Shown: in pieces, positions 25,716-35,225 of the stretch | How positions within the stretch are numbered: position 1 is the stretch's first letter | How the letters are laid out: each line of letters starts with the position of its first letter | Assembly (NCBI GenBank): GCA_029219245.1 | Contig: JAQXTA010000015.1 | Coordinates: forward strand, 62,001-126,000 | Direction: 5' to 3' | DNA: 64,000 bases | Source: Lachnospiraceae bacterium | GTDB lineage: Bacteria; Bacillota; Clostridia; Lachnospirales; Lachnospiraceae | Made by a program: the position numbers and the translations under genes | Notes under the pieces: generated by a model | What the model was told of the DNA's origin: nothing | The model's database searches: none | Seen by the model: the letters and a program-made list of their open reading frames with translations, nothing else

Positions 25716-27725
25716 CTATCTCTTTAAGTTAACAAGTTCCTCTAACATACTGTCAGAAGTAGTAATTATTCGGCTGTTTGCCTGGAAACCACGCTGTGTC
25801 GTAATCATTTCCGTAAACTCGGAAGATAAATCTACATTACTCATTTCCAGAACACCGGATGTCATATATCCATCGCCTGCCGTAATGTCCTGTCCGATGC
25901 CATCGAATTCACCGGAGTTCATCGTTGCAGAATATAAGTTATCGCCCTGTTTGGATAAACCGGAAGCATTGGCAAAGGTTGCTACGGAAATCTGACCTAA
26001 CAGCTTCGTCTGTCCATTGTCGTAAGAAGCTGTAATTCTACCATCCTGTCCAATCTCGATACCAGTCATTTCACCCAGTTTACGTCCGGTGTTGTATCCG
26101 TCTTTATCGCCATTCGTCGCATTGATGGTAGAAGTTCCACCATTATTGTACATACTGGACAAAGAGAAGTCGACATCCATATTGGAGAAATTACTTAAAT
26201 CTACCGTTTCGCCTTTCTTGGATGTTGCTGTGGTATTGAATTCCATAGCAACAGAATCATTGTTAACTGTACCAACGTAAGAGAACTTACCATTTTCTGT
26301 ATTATAAACAAGGTCATAGCCGGTCGTAGTAACATTCTTCGTAATCTGGGCAGACTTGTAATCCGGTGCAGTATATTCAATAGTGTATTTGGTATCATCC
26401 GTCTCAACTAATCCAAATGCCTCTAATGGGGTAATTTCTGCTGAAAAAGATGTTGTATCGTATACTTTGCCTGCCTTACTTGCTGTAAATGTCTGTTTAA
26501 AGTCAATTACCAGATTTCCATCGGCATCCGGTTGCGGTGGTGTGGCATTTTCTACACTGGTAACGCCTAGCTTTGTTAATGCTGTTTTCCATTTATCATT
26601 GGTATCAACCTTTGCTCCTAACGGCGGTGTTGCTGTGGACGTTGCATCTTTGTAGTAGTAATTATAACTACCATCCGCTTCTTTATAAAGGATTAAATTG
26701 AAGGGTTCTCCCTCCAGAGTATTCTTATCCAAAGTAATACTACCCTCAACCTCTACCGTTCCACCAGCCGCAACATCCTGTCCAACTGCAGGATTAGAAA
26801 TCGACCAATTACCATTGGAAAGTTTAATCATTGCATTATCTTTAAAGCCTGTTAGTAATTCTTCTGCAGCAATTTTCTGTATATATGTATTCTTTGTTGT
26901 ATCATAATCAACACCATCCAATATCTTGTATAATTGCTCACTCGACTCCTTTTTCGTTGGACCAAAGCTAACAATATCATCAATGCTGTTCAGATTCAGT
27001 TTGGATACGATAGAATCACCCTCGGAATCCAGAATATCATCCAGGCGAACCTTGTAGTTTCCTTCGGAATCGGTTGAATGGATGCTGAATTTCGCGGTGT
27101 ACTGGTATCCCAGTTTATCAAAGAAGGTTAATGTCATAATCTTACCGGCTGAGCTGGCAGCACTGCTGTCATGCTTATCCATGATACCGGAAACATATGC
27201 TTTGGTTGTAGATTCCGGCGGATAGGTAAGATTTTCTGCACTCATAACCTTAAGTGCAGATACAGTATCCGGAATGATTTCTCCGGTTGTTGCATCCGTC
27301 TTCCATCCCATTACCGTATAACCGGTAGAAGTCATAACCAGATTACCTGCTCCGTCTACGGTAAAGGAACCATCTCTGGTAAAGAAATTCTCCGAACCGT
27401 TGCTTACAATGAAGAATGCATCGCCTGTAATCATAACATCAAATGGATTGTTTGTAGACTGGGCTGAACCCTGTGTTGTAATGGCAGTGGAAATAGCACC
27501 TGTTTTGGCACCAAGACCAATCTGTCTTGCATTGGTACCGCCTCGTCCTGTTGTTGCATTGGCACCGGATGCTGCCTGTGTTGTCTGGTATAGCAAATCA
27601 CTGAATACCATAGACTGTGATTTATAAGATGTTGTATTAACGTTTGCGATATTGTTACCAATAACGTCCATTCTTGTCTGGTGTACTTTCAGACCAGCCA
27701 CACCAGAGAACAATGATCTCATCAT
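25716..27725 (-). CDS. flgE: Flagellar hook protein FlgE
   Basis: FlgE is the hook protein, exported and assembled onto the rod. The N-terminal rod motif (SGVAGLKVHQTRMDVIGNNI followed by ANVNTTSYKSQ) and C-terminal motif (MSNVDLSSEFTEMITTQRGF) are canonical and form the coiled-coil D0 domain. At 669 residues it is well above the 400-440 of many FlgE proteins; the extra sequence (about residues 150-480) must form additional outward-facing domains. A GGAGG site lies nine bases before the first ATG. Confidence 0.95.
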   Translation of the reverse strand: MMRSLFSGVAGLKVHQTRMDVIGNNIANVNTTSYKSQSMVFSDLLYQTTQAASGANATTGRGGTNARQIGLGAKTGAISTAITTQGSAQSTNNPFDVMITGDAFFIVSNGSENFFTRDGSFTVDGAGNLVMTSTGYTVMGWKTDATTGEIIPDTVSALKVMSAENLTYPPESTTKAYVSGIMDKHDSSAASSAGKIMTLTFFDKLGYQYTAKFSIHSTDSEGNYKVRLDDILDSEGDSIVSKLNLNSIDDIVSFGPTKKESSEQLYKILDGVDYDTTKNTYIQKIAAEELLTGFKDNAMIKLSNGNWSISNPAVGQDVAAGGTVEVEGSITLDKNTLEGEPFNLILYKEADGSYNYYYKDATSTATPPLGAKVDTNDKWKTALTKLGVTSVENATPPQPDADGNLVIDFKQTFTASKAGKVYDTTSFSAEITPLEAFGLVETDDTKYTIEYTAPDYKSAQITKNVTTTGYDLVYNTENGKFSYVGTVNNDSVAMEFNTTATSKKGETVDLSNFSNMDVDFSLSSMYNNGGTSTINATNGDKDGYNTGRKLGEMTGIEIGQDGRITASYDNGQTKLLGQISVATFANASGLSKQGDNLYSATMNSGEFDGIGQDITAGDGYMTSGVLEMSNVDLSSEFTEMITTQRGFQANSRIITTSDSMLEELVNLKR

Positions 27726-27805
27726 AATGAATGACCTCCTTAACTTGTGACAAACCGTTTCGTTCCTTCTGTCAGTCCGGAACTGAAGCCTCCGTAAAGG
27801 TCCGG

Positions 27806-28207
27806 CTACATAATAACGGCTCCGTCAATATTTGTAAAAACGTTTTCATCTGTTTCTGTCTGATCCATTGCTGTGATAACCGTATGGTTCGGTACGTTCA
27901 CAATAAATGCAAGGGAATCGACTAAAACAAGTGACTCATGAATTCCTTTCTCGCCGGCTTTGACTGCTCCCTGGTTCAGGCGTTCCACCTGTTCCTTTGT
28001 CAGCTCGATATTTCTATCCACCAGTCTGTTTGCGGCATGCTTGGAGAATTTCACTTCACCTGCTACCGGACTTTCTGCCTTCTTGGTCAGAATATCCTGA
28101 AAGCTGAGCCCGCTTTGTGTCGTGTTATTCTGTGTCTGCCTGTTCTGATTCAGATACCGTTCCTGCAGCTGCTCTATCGAAAGGAATTGATTATTCTGAA
28201 TCTTCAT
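27806..28207 (-). CDS. Flagellar operon protein (TIGR02530/flg_new family)
   Basis: This 133-residue soluble protein lies between flgD and flgE. Its core VKFSKHAANRLVDRNIELT and IHESLVLVDSLAFIVNVPNHTVITAMD match what I remember of the small flagellar operon family found at this position in many Firmicutes. The biochemical role is not established. The position suggests a hook-assembly accessory. Confidence 0.8.
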   Translation of the reverse strand: MKIQNNQFLSIEQLQERYLNQNRQTQNNTTQSGLSFQDILTKKAESPVAGEVKFSKHAANRLVDRNIELTKEQVERLNQGAVKAGEKGIHESLVLVDSLAFIVNVPNHTVITAMDQTETDENVFTNIDGAVIM

Positions 28208-28240
28208 AATCCTTCTCCTCCTTGAGATAAATGCGCTTCC

Positions 28241-28987
28241 TTACTCTGTCTTCTGTGTATCGTCTGTCGTCTCAGAATCCTCTTTCTTTTCTGTATCTTC
28301 CGTAGAATTTTCCTCAGAACCGCTTGTCTTGTTTTCTTCCTCTGCAGCCTTTATCAAGTCATTCATTCTGGCTACATATTTTTCAAGACCGCTTACATAA
28401 TCCTGACTGATGAACTTCTTCTGATATTCAGACATATTATCGTAGGTTTCTTTTACCTTCATAACAGCATCCTTATCATCAATCGTCAAAACACCGACTA
28501 CCGGAAGTTTGTTGTACGCATTGAGGAAATCTGCCGCAATCTTATATGCATCCAGATATTCCGGATCTGCCACAGTATCCAAGCTGTCCATCGAATACAA
28601 CTCTCCGTTGATGGAAAGGTATGCTTTGTTATTTTCATAAACAACATAGTCCACATTTCCTTGTACGGTCGTCGTATTGCCGGAGCTGTCTGTTACCTTC
28701 ATCAGTACGGTCTGTCCTACCAGAGCGGAGGCTCTTGACAATTCCAGAGATGCACTCATGTTCTGCATCTGCTCCAATTCAGAGAAGGTTGCATACTGCG
28801 AGATATACTCCGTATTGGATGTCGGCTCCAAAGGATCCTGATATTTCATCTGTGCTACCAGAAGCTGTAAAAACTGGTCTTTGTCTACGGTAGAGTTGCT
28901 TGTTTTGTTTTTATTCGCACCCTGTGCAATCGATGCTGCCGAAGTAGACTCTACAATTTTGCCATCTTCTACAACTGCTACTGCCAT
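28241..28987 (-). CDS. flgD: Flagellar hook cap assembly protein FlgD with unusual C-terminus
   Basis: FlgD caps the growing hook. The N-terminal part is typical: STVDKDQFLQLLVAQMKYQD, ISQYATFSELEQM and ALVGQTVLMKV (residues 32-97), then a short beta region. Residues about 145-213 do not look like the usual FlgD Ig-like half. They read like a helical module known from secreted Firmicute proteins, with GVLTIDDKDAVMKVKETYD and MSEYQKKFISQDYVSGLEKY. The tail is Glu/Thr-rich. The start at 28987 has an AAGGAG site. The module assignment is from memory of its pattern. Confidence 0.88.
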   Translation of the reverse strand: MAVAVVEDGKIVESTSAASIAQGANKNKTSNSTVDKDQFLQLLVAQMKYQDPLEPTSNTEYISQYATFSELEQMQNMSASLELSRASALVGQTVLMKVTDSSGNTTTVQGNVDYVVYENNKAYLSINGELYSMDSLDTVADPEYLDAYKIAADFLNAYNKLPVVGVLTIDDKDAVMKVKETYDNMSEYQKKFISQDYVSGLEKYVARMNDLIKAAEEENKTSGSEENSTEDTEKKEDSETTDDTQKTE

Positions 28988-29042
28988 GTTATCTCCTTTC
29001 TGCCTATAAACTTGCCTTTGCATTTCATAGGTTCTTACTTTG

Positions 29043-30551
29043 TTATGCTGTGTAATCTACGGTGTTGCCGCTTCGTGCCATCATATCCGCAGCAATTCTG
29101 TCCGCATCATCCATATCCTCCGGTAATTCATCCGGATTCAATTCATTCAGGTTGATTTTTCTGCTACCCTTTTTACCGTTTTTCTGACTTTCTTCGTTTT
29201 CTTGTTCGTTGCCGGAGAAATTCTGTTCAAACCGGTAATCCGCTACCGTAACTTCCACTGCATCTACTTTAATTCCCTGTTCTTCAAATTGTTCTTTCAG
29301 TTGTACCAACTGACTCTCAATTGCCGCCTTTACTATTTCATTCTGCGCGGTAAACTGTGCCGTAACTGCACCATCTTTGGATGCAATCTGTACATTCACA
29401 TTACCAAGACTTGCAGGATGAAGCTGTAATTCCAGTTCCTGTACATCATCTTTCAGATTGATTTTCATATAATCCATAATCTGGTTCATGATATCCTGTG
29501 TACTGGTAAAACGTTCTGTAAAAGGCTGTTCCTGCGGAACTTCGTTGACTTCTGCCTGTTGTACCGGCATCTGTACATTCATATTTCCTGCTGCGCTTCC
29601 TTCACCCTTATTCTGACCGGATGTGTTTTTTTCGTCCGATTTGGATCCCTGCTGCATGGTATCCTTTGCTACTGCCGTAACGTTTTCCTTCATGCTCTGC
29701 TCACCGCTTGCATCATCCACCGTTACTTTGACCTGTACGGTTTCACCATCTTTTTGTACCGTAACGGAATAGTCCTTCATGCCTTCCAGTGAAACATTTT
29801 CTGACGGCTCCTGTGTCTGGTTGCCTGTCACATTGTTTTGTTCCGGCAAAAGTTCTGCTGCATCCATTTTTTCTGTCTGCTTGTCTGCTGCTATCTCAGT
29901 AAGCAATGCATCCAGTTCTTCTTCGGAAAGTCCAAGTTCTGTCTGCAAGGTTTCCACGCTCTCTTCCACAGCACCTAACAGATTCTGCAAATGTCCATAA
30001 AGTTCTGCGTCTGTTACAATGGACAAAAAATCTTCATTTCCGGATAACGTAATCAGAAGCTGTTTCATATTATCGGGATTGAGTAAGTCCACTGCACTAA
30101 GTCCAAGAATCTCCATAACTTCTTCGACTTCTTCCGGCGTCATATCCATTTCTTCAGCCACTTCTTCCACCAGTTTTTTCCCGGCTTCTTCCACTGCCTC
30201 TTTACTGCCATCATCCACTTTCTCTGCTGTTTCTTTTTCTTGTGTCTGTTTTGCAGTATCTTCTTTTGCTTTTACCGGTTCTTTGGTATCTGCCGTTGTT
30301 TCTTTCGTCGCATCCTGTCTGGAAGAACCCGTTTTGGTATCCGCAGAAATATTCTGGCTGCTTACCATACTCTGTACACCGGTCTGGTTGCTTACCTGAC
30401 TTCCGATGCGGTTCATTACCATATCAAAGGTATCTTTTACCGTTTCGGCCTGTTTAGTCAACGCGGAATTCTGTGTACCTGAAGCACTGACTGTCTGACT
30501 GACTGTATTCATAAGTGCATTCAGATTGTTGTTAACAGGTATACCTGCCAT
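29043..30551 (-). CDS. fliK: Flagellar hook-length control protein FliK
   Basis: FliK measures hook length and triggers the FlhB switch. The 502 residues have a long low-complexity Glu/Thr/Gln-rich N-terminal part and a C-terminal Flg_hook domain (about 365-445) with LELQLHPASLGNVNVQI and AIESQLVQLKEQFEEQGI. The C-terminal end is a polar Asn/Asp-rich tail. It is preceded by a 118-base gap, the longest inside the operon. Confidence 0.9.
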   Translation of the reverse strand: MAGIPVNNNLNALMNTVSQTVSASGTQNSALTKQAETVKDTFDMVMNRIGSQVSNQTGVQSMVSSQNISADTKTGSSRQDATKETTADTKEPVKAKEDTAKQTQEKETAEKVDDGSKEAVEEAGKKLVEEVAEEMDMTPEEVEEVMEILGLSAVDLLNPDNMKQLLITLSGNEDFLSIVTDAELYGHLQNLLGAVEESVETLQTELGLSEEELDALLTEIAADKQTEKMDAAELLPEQNNVTGNQTQEPSENVSLEGMKDYSVTVQKDGETVQVKVTVDDASGEQSMKENVTAVAKDTMQQGSKSDEKNTSGQNKGEGSAAGNMNVQMPVQQAEVNEVPQEQPFTERFTSTQDIMNQIMDYMKINLKDDVQELELQLHPASLGNVNVQIASKDGAVTAQFTAQNEIVKAAIESQLVQLKEQFEEQGIKVDAVEVTVADYRFEQNFSGNEQENEESQKNGKKGSRKINLNELNPDELPEDMDDADRIAADMMARSGNTVDYTA

Positions 30552-30603
30552 TCTTTTCCCTCCTTCCTTAAATTTTCAAAGTACTTTGTGCCTTCCGGCT
30601 TTT

Positions 30604-30632
30604 ATTATATAAAACATGGTTTCCCATGTAAT
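30604..30632 (-). promoter_or_regulatory. Possible internal sigma-A promoter before fliK
   Basis: The minus strand reads ATTACA (30632-30627), 17 bases, TATAAT (30609-30604). The -10 is perfect and the -35 has four of six matches. The spacer contains a perfect 6-bp hairpin ACATGG-GAAA-CCATGT, so this could instead be an RNA structure. Confidence 0.35.
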
Positions 30633-30669
30633 ATATACACAATATATATCGTCAGGCAAACCGGTTTTA

Positions 30670-31542
30670 TTAAGAATCCGGATCCATAATCTTGGTTAAT
30701 CTTGCTGCAATTTCCGGGTTCATAACGCCCATTATTTTACCGCGGTCTTCTGCGCTCATCAGATTCAGTATTTTCGCTGCCAGATCCAAATCATCCGACA
30801 TTGCTTCAAAAATAGCTGCTGCCTCTTTCGGTTTCATCTCGGAATATGCCTTTGCATAATCCTCCAGTTCCTGATCCTGCTGTACCTGCTGTACCACCTG
30901 TTTGTAAAGATATTCTGCCGTCGTCGGGTCCATGGACTCATAATATTTCATATATTCTTCCGGTCCCGGTCCTTTTTCCGCATAAACAACTTCTTCATAA
31001 AACTCTGTCTTGATTCTTTCAAACTCTACCTGACTATCCTCAAAAGTCTGCAAACGTTCAATTTCAGCACGAAGCTCATCCATCTCTTCGGAGTCCGTAT
31101 TGCTGTTTGACTGCAATTGTTCAATTTCCAGTTCCAACTCTTTGATATAATCTACCGCTTCACGAAGACTTGTATAGCCACCATAGGATTCCTCATCATC
31201 CGTCGAAACAATAGCTTCTGCCGGAAGAATTTTATTGATAACCGGTACATCCTTCAATACAGGTGCCAGTACATTCGAACCAAATCCGCCTACATCCAGT
31301 TTAATTAACAGGCAAAGGATGGCAATCCAGATAACAACAATTACAACCGTAACCAAAAAGACCGAAACTCCACCCGGCTCTTCATCCTCGCCAAGCTGTG
31401 CCTCCTGCGCGGAAATTTCCTTGGCACGCTGTCTGGCTTCTTTTTTCTGTGCTTTCTGTTCGTCTTTTATTTTTTTTCGTTCTTCTTTTAATCTTTTTTT
31501 CTCTGCCTTGGTATCGACAGCGCTATCCATCACTTCTGCCAT
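30670..31542 (-). CDS. YlxF/MotE-like flagellar membrane protein
   Basis: The 290-residue protein has a highly basic and acidic N-terminal helix (KAEKKRLKEERKKIKDEQKA), one membrane segment (about 60-82), an extracellular coiled coil (about 125-165) and a C-terminal MgtE-N-like helical domain with YLYKQVVQQVQQDQEL, MKPKEAAAIFEAM and AAKILNLMSAEDRGKIMGVM. B. subtilis YlxF and proteobacterial MotE, a stator chaperone, share this layout and this place between fliJ and fliK. I read it as an outside-facing partner of MotB or FliL, by inference. Confidence 0.8.
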   Translation of the reverse strand: MAEVMDSAVDTKAEKKRLKEERKKIKDEQKAQKKEARQRAKEISAQEAQLGEDEEPGGVSVFLVTVVIVVIWIAILCLLIKLDVGGFGSNVLAPVLKDVPVINKILPAEAIVSTDDEESYGGYTSLREAVDYIKELELEIEQLQSNSNTDSEEMDELRAEIERLQTFEDSQVEFERIKTEFYEEVVYAEKGPGPEEYMKYYESMDPTTAEYLYKQVVQQVQQDQELEDYAKAYSEMKPKEAAAIFEAMSDDLDLAAKILNLMSAEDRGKIMGVMNPEIAARLTKIMDPDS

Positions 31543-31546
31543 TCTT

Positions 31547-31993
31547 CTATCCCCTTTTTTGTCCATAGGTATAGCTTGTCAGCTCATCCACTTCTTTGCT
31601 CTCTCTCGCATTTTCATCTTTCATAAACTGTTCAAATGCTTTTTCACGCAGCTTTTCATGTGTTTTACGCTCCATCATGACTTCTTTCAATTTCTCACGT
31701 GCAGCTTCTACTGCATCCTCCGCCTTTTGCACATTCTCCTGCTGCGCCAGAATAAATTCCTCGATGCGGGCCATTGCATATTCATTATCACGCAGTTCCT
31801 GCACTTTCAGAGACTTGAGACGGAGCTTTCTGCCCTCCTCCAGATATGCTTCTTTCCTTTGAAAAAGCTGTTCCAGCTTCTCCTGTTCTTCCAGAAGTCT
31901 GCTCTGTGCCTGTCCGAACTCCATCTTCGCCTGGGTTTCCATCTTACTCTTGATATCCAGAATGCTCTGCATTCTGTACCGGAACTTTGCCAT
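31547..31993 (-). CDS. fliJ: Flagellar export chaperone FliJ
   Basis: FliJ is the coiled-coil stalk protein of the flagellar export ATPase. The 148 residues start MAKFRYRMQSILDIKSKME, the usual FliJ opening, and continue as one long charged helix pair. A GTG 21 bases upstream is possible, but the inner ATG fits the family. The next gene begins four bases downstream. Confidence 0.92.
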   Translation of the reverse strand: MAKFRYRMQSILDIKSKMETQAKMEFGQAQSRLLEEQEKLEQLFQRKEAYLEEGRKLRLKSLKVQELRDNEYAMARIEEFILAQQENVQKAEDAVEAAREKLKEVMMERKTHEKLREKAFEQFMKDENARESKEVDELTSYTYGQKRG

Positions 31994-32019
31994 GCCTTTT
32001 GCGCCTTTCTGCACGCATC

Positions 32020-33342
32020 TTATTCTTCAAACAACGCTTTTAACAATTCTATTTCCTGTTCAAAATCAAATTTGCTGTCCACATCCTGCATCAGATATCC
32101 GTTTACAGCATCTATTTTTTCAATTGCATAGTCAATATTCGGATTACTGCCGCTTTTGTAGGCACCGATATTGATTAAATCTTCTGCTTCATTATAAGTT
32201 GCCAGCACATTCTTTAACTTACCTGCCAGTGTTTTATGCTCTTTGGGAACAATCTGGCTCATACAACGGGAAATGCTCTGTAATACATCAATCGCCGGAT
32301 AATGGTTTTTGTGTACCAGCTTACGGCTGAGCATAATATGACCGTCTAAAATACTTCTTGCCGTATCGGTAATTGGCTCATTAAAGTCATCCCCATCTAC
32401 CAATACGGTATAAAGTCCCGTTATGGAACCTCTGTCAGAACGTCCGGCGCGCTCCAAGAGCTTTGGCATCTCCGAGTAAACACTCGGTGGATAACCTCTG
32501 GACACCGGCGGTTCTCCGCTCGCCAGTCCGATTTCTCTCTGTGCCATGGAAAAACGGGTTAAGGAATCCATCATCAGAAGTACATCTTTTCCCTGATCCC
32601 TGAAATATTCCGCAATCGCAGTTGCTGTCTGTGCTGCTTTCTTTCGTTCCAGGGCCGGTTTGTCGGAAGTAGCCACCACAACAACAGAGCGTTTCATTCC
32701 TTCCGGACCTAAATCACGTTCCACAAATTCCCTTACTTCTCTGCCACGCTCACCAATTAACGCAATCACATTGATATCTGCTTTGGTGTTGCGGGCAAAC
32801 ATACCCATCAGTGTCGATTTACCGACACCGGAGCCGGCAAAAATACCGATTCTCTGCCCTTTGCCGACTGTCATCAAACCATCTACTGCTTTTACACCCA
32901 GAGGAAGTACCGTATCGATAATTTCTCTGCTCATCGCATCCGGTGGTGCAGCTTCTATGGAATAACGGATTCCCTGTTCTGCAATTCCCGGCTGGTTGCT
33001 CCTTCCAAGTCCATCAAGCACCTGTCCGAGCAACGCATCTGAAACCTGCACCGATAACGGTTCCCCGGTATTCTCTACAATGCATCCAATGCCGATACCT
33101 TCCGTATTTTCATAAGGCATCAGCAGGGTTCTTCTCTCTTTAAATCCTACTACCTCAGACATTATCGGCGGCAATTCCTTATCCGCCGGATAGATTTTGC
33201 ACAAATCCCCCAGTCTTGCCTCCGGTCCGGCAGATTCTATGGTAAGACCTACCACATTTTCTACGCGTCCCATGCTTTTGAAAAAAGTATCGTCTGCAAT
33301 TTTACTGTATTTTTCAAAATCAATCATCATATCTTGTTTCAC
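32020..33342 (-). CDS. fliI: Flagellum-specific ATPase FliI
   Basis: FliI is the export ATPase. The 440 residues are F1-beta-like with Walker A GIFAGSGVGKSTLMG, Walker B region DVLLMMDSLTRFSMAQ, GLASGEPPVSRGYPPSVYSE and the C-terminal helical domain. The start is a GTG overlapping the fliH stop (GTGA) without a strong ribosome site, which suggests translational coupling. An ATG four codons in is an alternative. Confidence 0.97.
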   Translation of the reverse strand: MKQDMMIDFEKYSKIADDTFFKSMGRVENVVGLTIESAGPEARLGDLCKIYPADKELPPIMSEVVGFKERRTLLMPYENTEGIGIGCIVENTGEPLSVQVSDALLGQVLDGLGRSNQPGIAEQGIRYSIEAAPPDAMSREIIDTVLPLGVKAVDGLMTVGKGQRIGIFAGSGVGKSTLMGMFARNTKADINVIALIGERGREVREFVERDLGPEGMKRSVVVVATSDKPALERKKAAQTATAIAEYFRDQGKDVLLMMDSLTRFSMAQREIGLASGEPPVSRGYPPSVYSEMPKLLERAGRSDRGSITGLYTVLVDGDDFNEPITDTARSILDGHIMLSRKLVHKNHYPAIDVLQSISRCMSQIVPKEHKTLAGKLKNVLATYNEAEDLINIGAYKSGSNPNIDYAIEKIDAVNGYLMQDVDSKFDFEQEIELLKALFEE

Positions 33343-34211
33343 TCACATTTTTCAAAAGACAATACCTTTAATTTATTTGTCAGACCTTCTAACTGCGTAT
33401 CCAGTCCACAGTCAAAAATACCGCCATCTGTTTCAATCATACACTCGCTCTTTCGCAAAGTAACATCTTCTACGATTTCCACAATCCCTTTGCTGTTGAT
33501 TCCATTTTCATTCAACGCCTTTTTCTGCATGCTTACATAAGGATAATCTTCCTTAGAAACATGCACAATAAAAGTCCTGCTACTTTCTACTTTGCGCAAA
33601 GTAGTTTCAATCAGATGCACCAGGATATTTCTATCATTCTGTAATTCCACATGAAAAATATGGTTGAAGATTGCTGTAATTGTATCAATGAACTGAGGCT
33701 CCAACTGATCTACCAGCTCATTATATTCTTTTTCCAGTCTGCTGCGTTCTGCATCAAGCTCCTGCCGCATTTTATCCGCCTGCGCCTGTGCACGCCGCAT
33801 TCCTTCATCGTAGCCGTTTTTTCTTGCCTCTTCCAGTACTTCCTGCTTCTGTGCTTCAATTTCTTCTCTGGCAAGCTGCTTAATCTGTTCCACTTCGGCT
33901 TTGGCTGCGGCAATCTCTGCCTCTGCCTGTGCACGGATTTCATCCAAGTCCGGCACATCCAGATCTTCCTCCGCTGCTTTCATCACATTGCCGCCTTCCG
34001 CATTATCATAAAGCAGTGCGTCAATCCGTTCACCTTCCAGTCCACTTGTAAAGCCATCTTCGTCCACTTCTCCAATTGGTGCTGCAGCACGATGTCTCCG
34101 TAGCGCCTCTAGTTCCTCAATTCTGCCGGCAAGGAGAGTATTGCTGTCAATCACACATTTTTCATCGTTCTGTACTACAACCCAATTTGATTTATATAAA
34201 TTTCTAGACAA
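33339..34211 (-). CDS. fliH: Flagellar assembly protein FliH
   Basis: FliH regulates FliI and links it to the C-ring. The protein has an N-terminal region, a long coiled coil rich in Gln, Glu and Ala (about 100-190) and a C-terminal V-type ATPase subunit E-like domain ending LEGLTNKLKVLSFEKCE. I choose the TTG at 34211, eight bases after GGAGGTGA and overlapping the fliG end by eight bases, over an ATG at 34244 that would overlap fliG by 41 bases. That gives 290 residues. Confidence 0.88.
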   Translation of the reverse strand: MSRNLYKSNWVVVQNDEKCVIDSNTLLAGRIEELEALRRHRAAAPIGEVDEDGFTSGLEGERIDALLYDNAEGGNVMKAAEEDLDVPDLDEIRAQAEAEIAAAKAEVEQIKQLAREEIEAQKQEVLEEARKNGYDEGMRRAQAQADKMRQELDAERSRLEKEYNELVDQLEPQFIDTITAIFNHIFHVELQNDRNILVHLIETTLRKVESSRTFIVHVSKEDYPYVSMQKKALNENGINSKGIVEIVEDVTLRKSECMIETDGGIFDCGLDTQLEGLTNKLKVLSFEKCE

Positions 34212-35220
34212 TAATCTCGTCACCTCCACCTCTGGAGATAACAATTTCTGCAGAGTCTTCCAGTTTTCGAATAATATTTACAATCTTCTGCTGCGCTTCC
34301 TCTACATCTTTCATACGTACAGGTCCCATGAATTCCATATCTTCCTTGATCATAACAGCAAGACGTTTGGACAGGTTGTTAAAGATAGCATTCTGTACTT
34401 CTTCGTTAGAACCTTTCAACGCAATCGCAAGATCACTGTTATCCACATCACGCAGCACTCGTTGGATTGCTCTGTCGTCCAGAAGAAGAATATCTTCGAA
34501 TACGAACATCTTCTTTCTGATTTCATCAGCAAGCTCGGGTTCTTCGATTTCCAATGTTTCCATGATATGCTTCTCGGTACCGCGGTCTACGGTATTCAAA
34601 ATTTCTACGACTGCATCCACACCACCGATAATCGTGTAATCCTGATTTACCAAAGATGCCAGCTTGGATTCCAGAACTTTTTCCACTTCTTTGATGACAT
34701 CCGGACTGGTTCTGTCCATAACCGCAATACGCCTTGCAACGTCTGCCTGTCTGTCCGGCGGCAGTGCGGAAATAATAAGTGCTGACTGAGCCGGTGACAA
34801 GTAGGACAAAATAAGTGCTATCGTCTGCGGATGTTCATCCTGAATAAAGTTAAGCAGCTGTGCTGCATCTGTTTTTCTTACAAACTCGAATGGTTTTACC
34901 TGTAAAGACGCCGTCAGCTTACCGATAACATCTCTTGCTTTATCCGAGCCAAAAGATTTTTCAAGAAGCTCCTTGGCATAATTGATACCGCCTTCTGCAA
35001 TATACTGCTGTGCCAGACAAATCTGGTAAAATTCTTCCACCACTTCTTCTTTAAGCTGTGGTGTAATCGTTCTGGTATTTGCAATTTCCAAAGTCAGTTC
35101 TTCAATCTCTTCTTCTTTCAGATGTTTAAAAATTGCAGATGACTTCTCCGGTCCAAGGGCAATGAGCAAAATGGCTGCCTTTTGCACTCCGGTAATCTTT
35201 TCTTCTGAAGAACGTGCCAT
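34204..35220 (-). CDS. fliG: Flagellar motor switch protein FliG
   Basis: FliG is the torque-generating C-ring protein that contacts MotA and FliF. The 338 residues have the three helical domains: N-terminal (ITGVQKAAILLIALGPEKS), middle with EHPQTIALILSYL, and C-terminal with the charged torque helix region MFVFEDILLLDDRAIQRVL. The length is standard. It begins five bases after fliF. Confidence 0.97.
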   Translation of the reverse strand: MARSSEEKITGVQKAAILLIALGPEKSSAIFKHLKEEEIEELTLEIANTRTITPQLKEEVVEEFYQICLAQQYIAEGGINYAKELLEKSFGSDKARDVIGKLTASLQVKPFEFVRKTDAAQLLNFIQDEHPQTIALILSYLSPAQSALIISALPPDRQADVARRIAVMDRTSPDVIKEVEKVLESKLASLVNQDYTIIGGVDAVVEILNTVDRGTEKHIMETLEIEEPELADEIRKKMFVFEDILLLDDRAIQRVLRDVDNSDLAIALKGSNEEVQNAIFNNLSKRLAVMIKEDMEFMGPVRMKDVEEAQQKIVNIIRKLEDSAEIVISRGGGDEIIV

Positions 35221-35225
35221 AAATT

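Noticed and set aside
30646..30669. Second sigma-28-like site (TAAA then ACGATAT) before fliK
   Set aside because: The spacing is 13 bases instead of 14-16 and the -10 has a mismatch; it also overlaps the end of the upstream gene.
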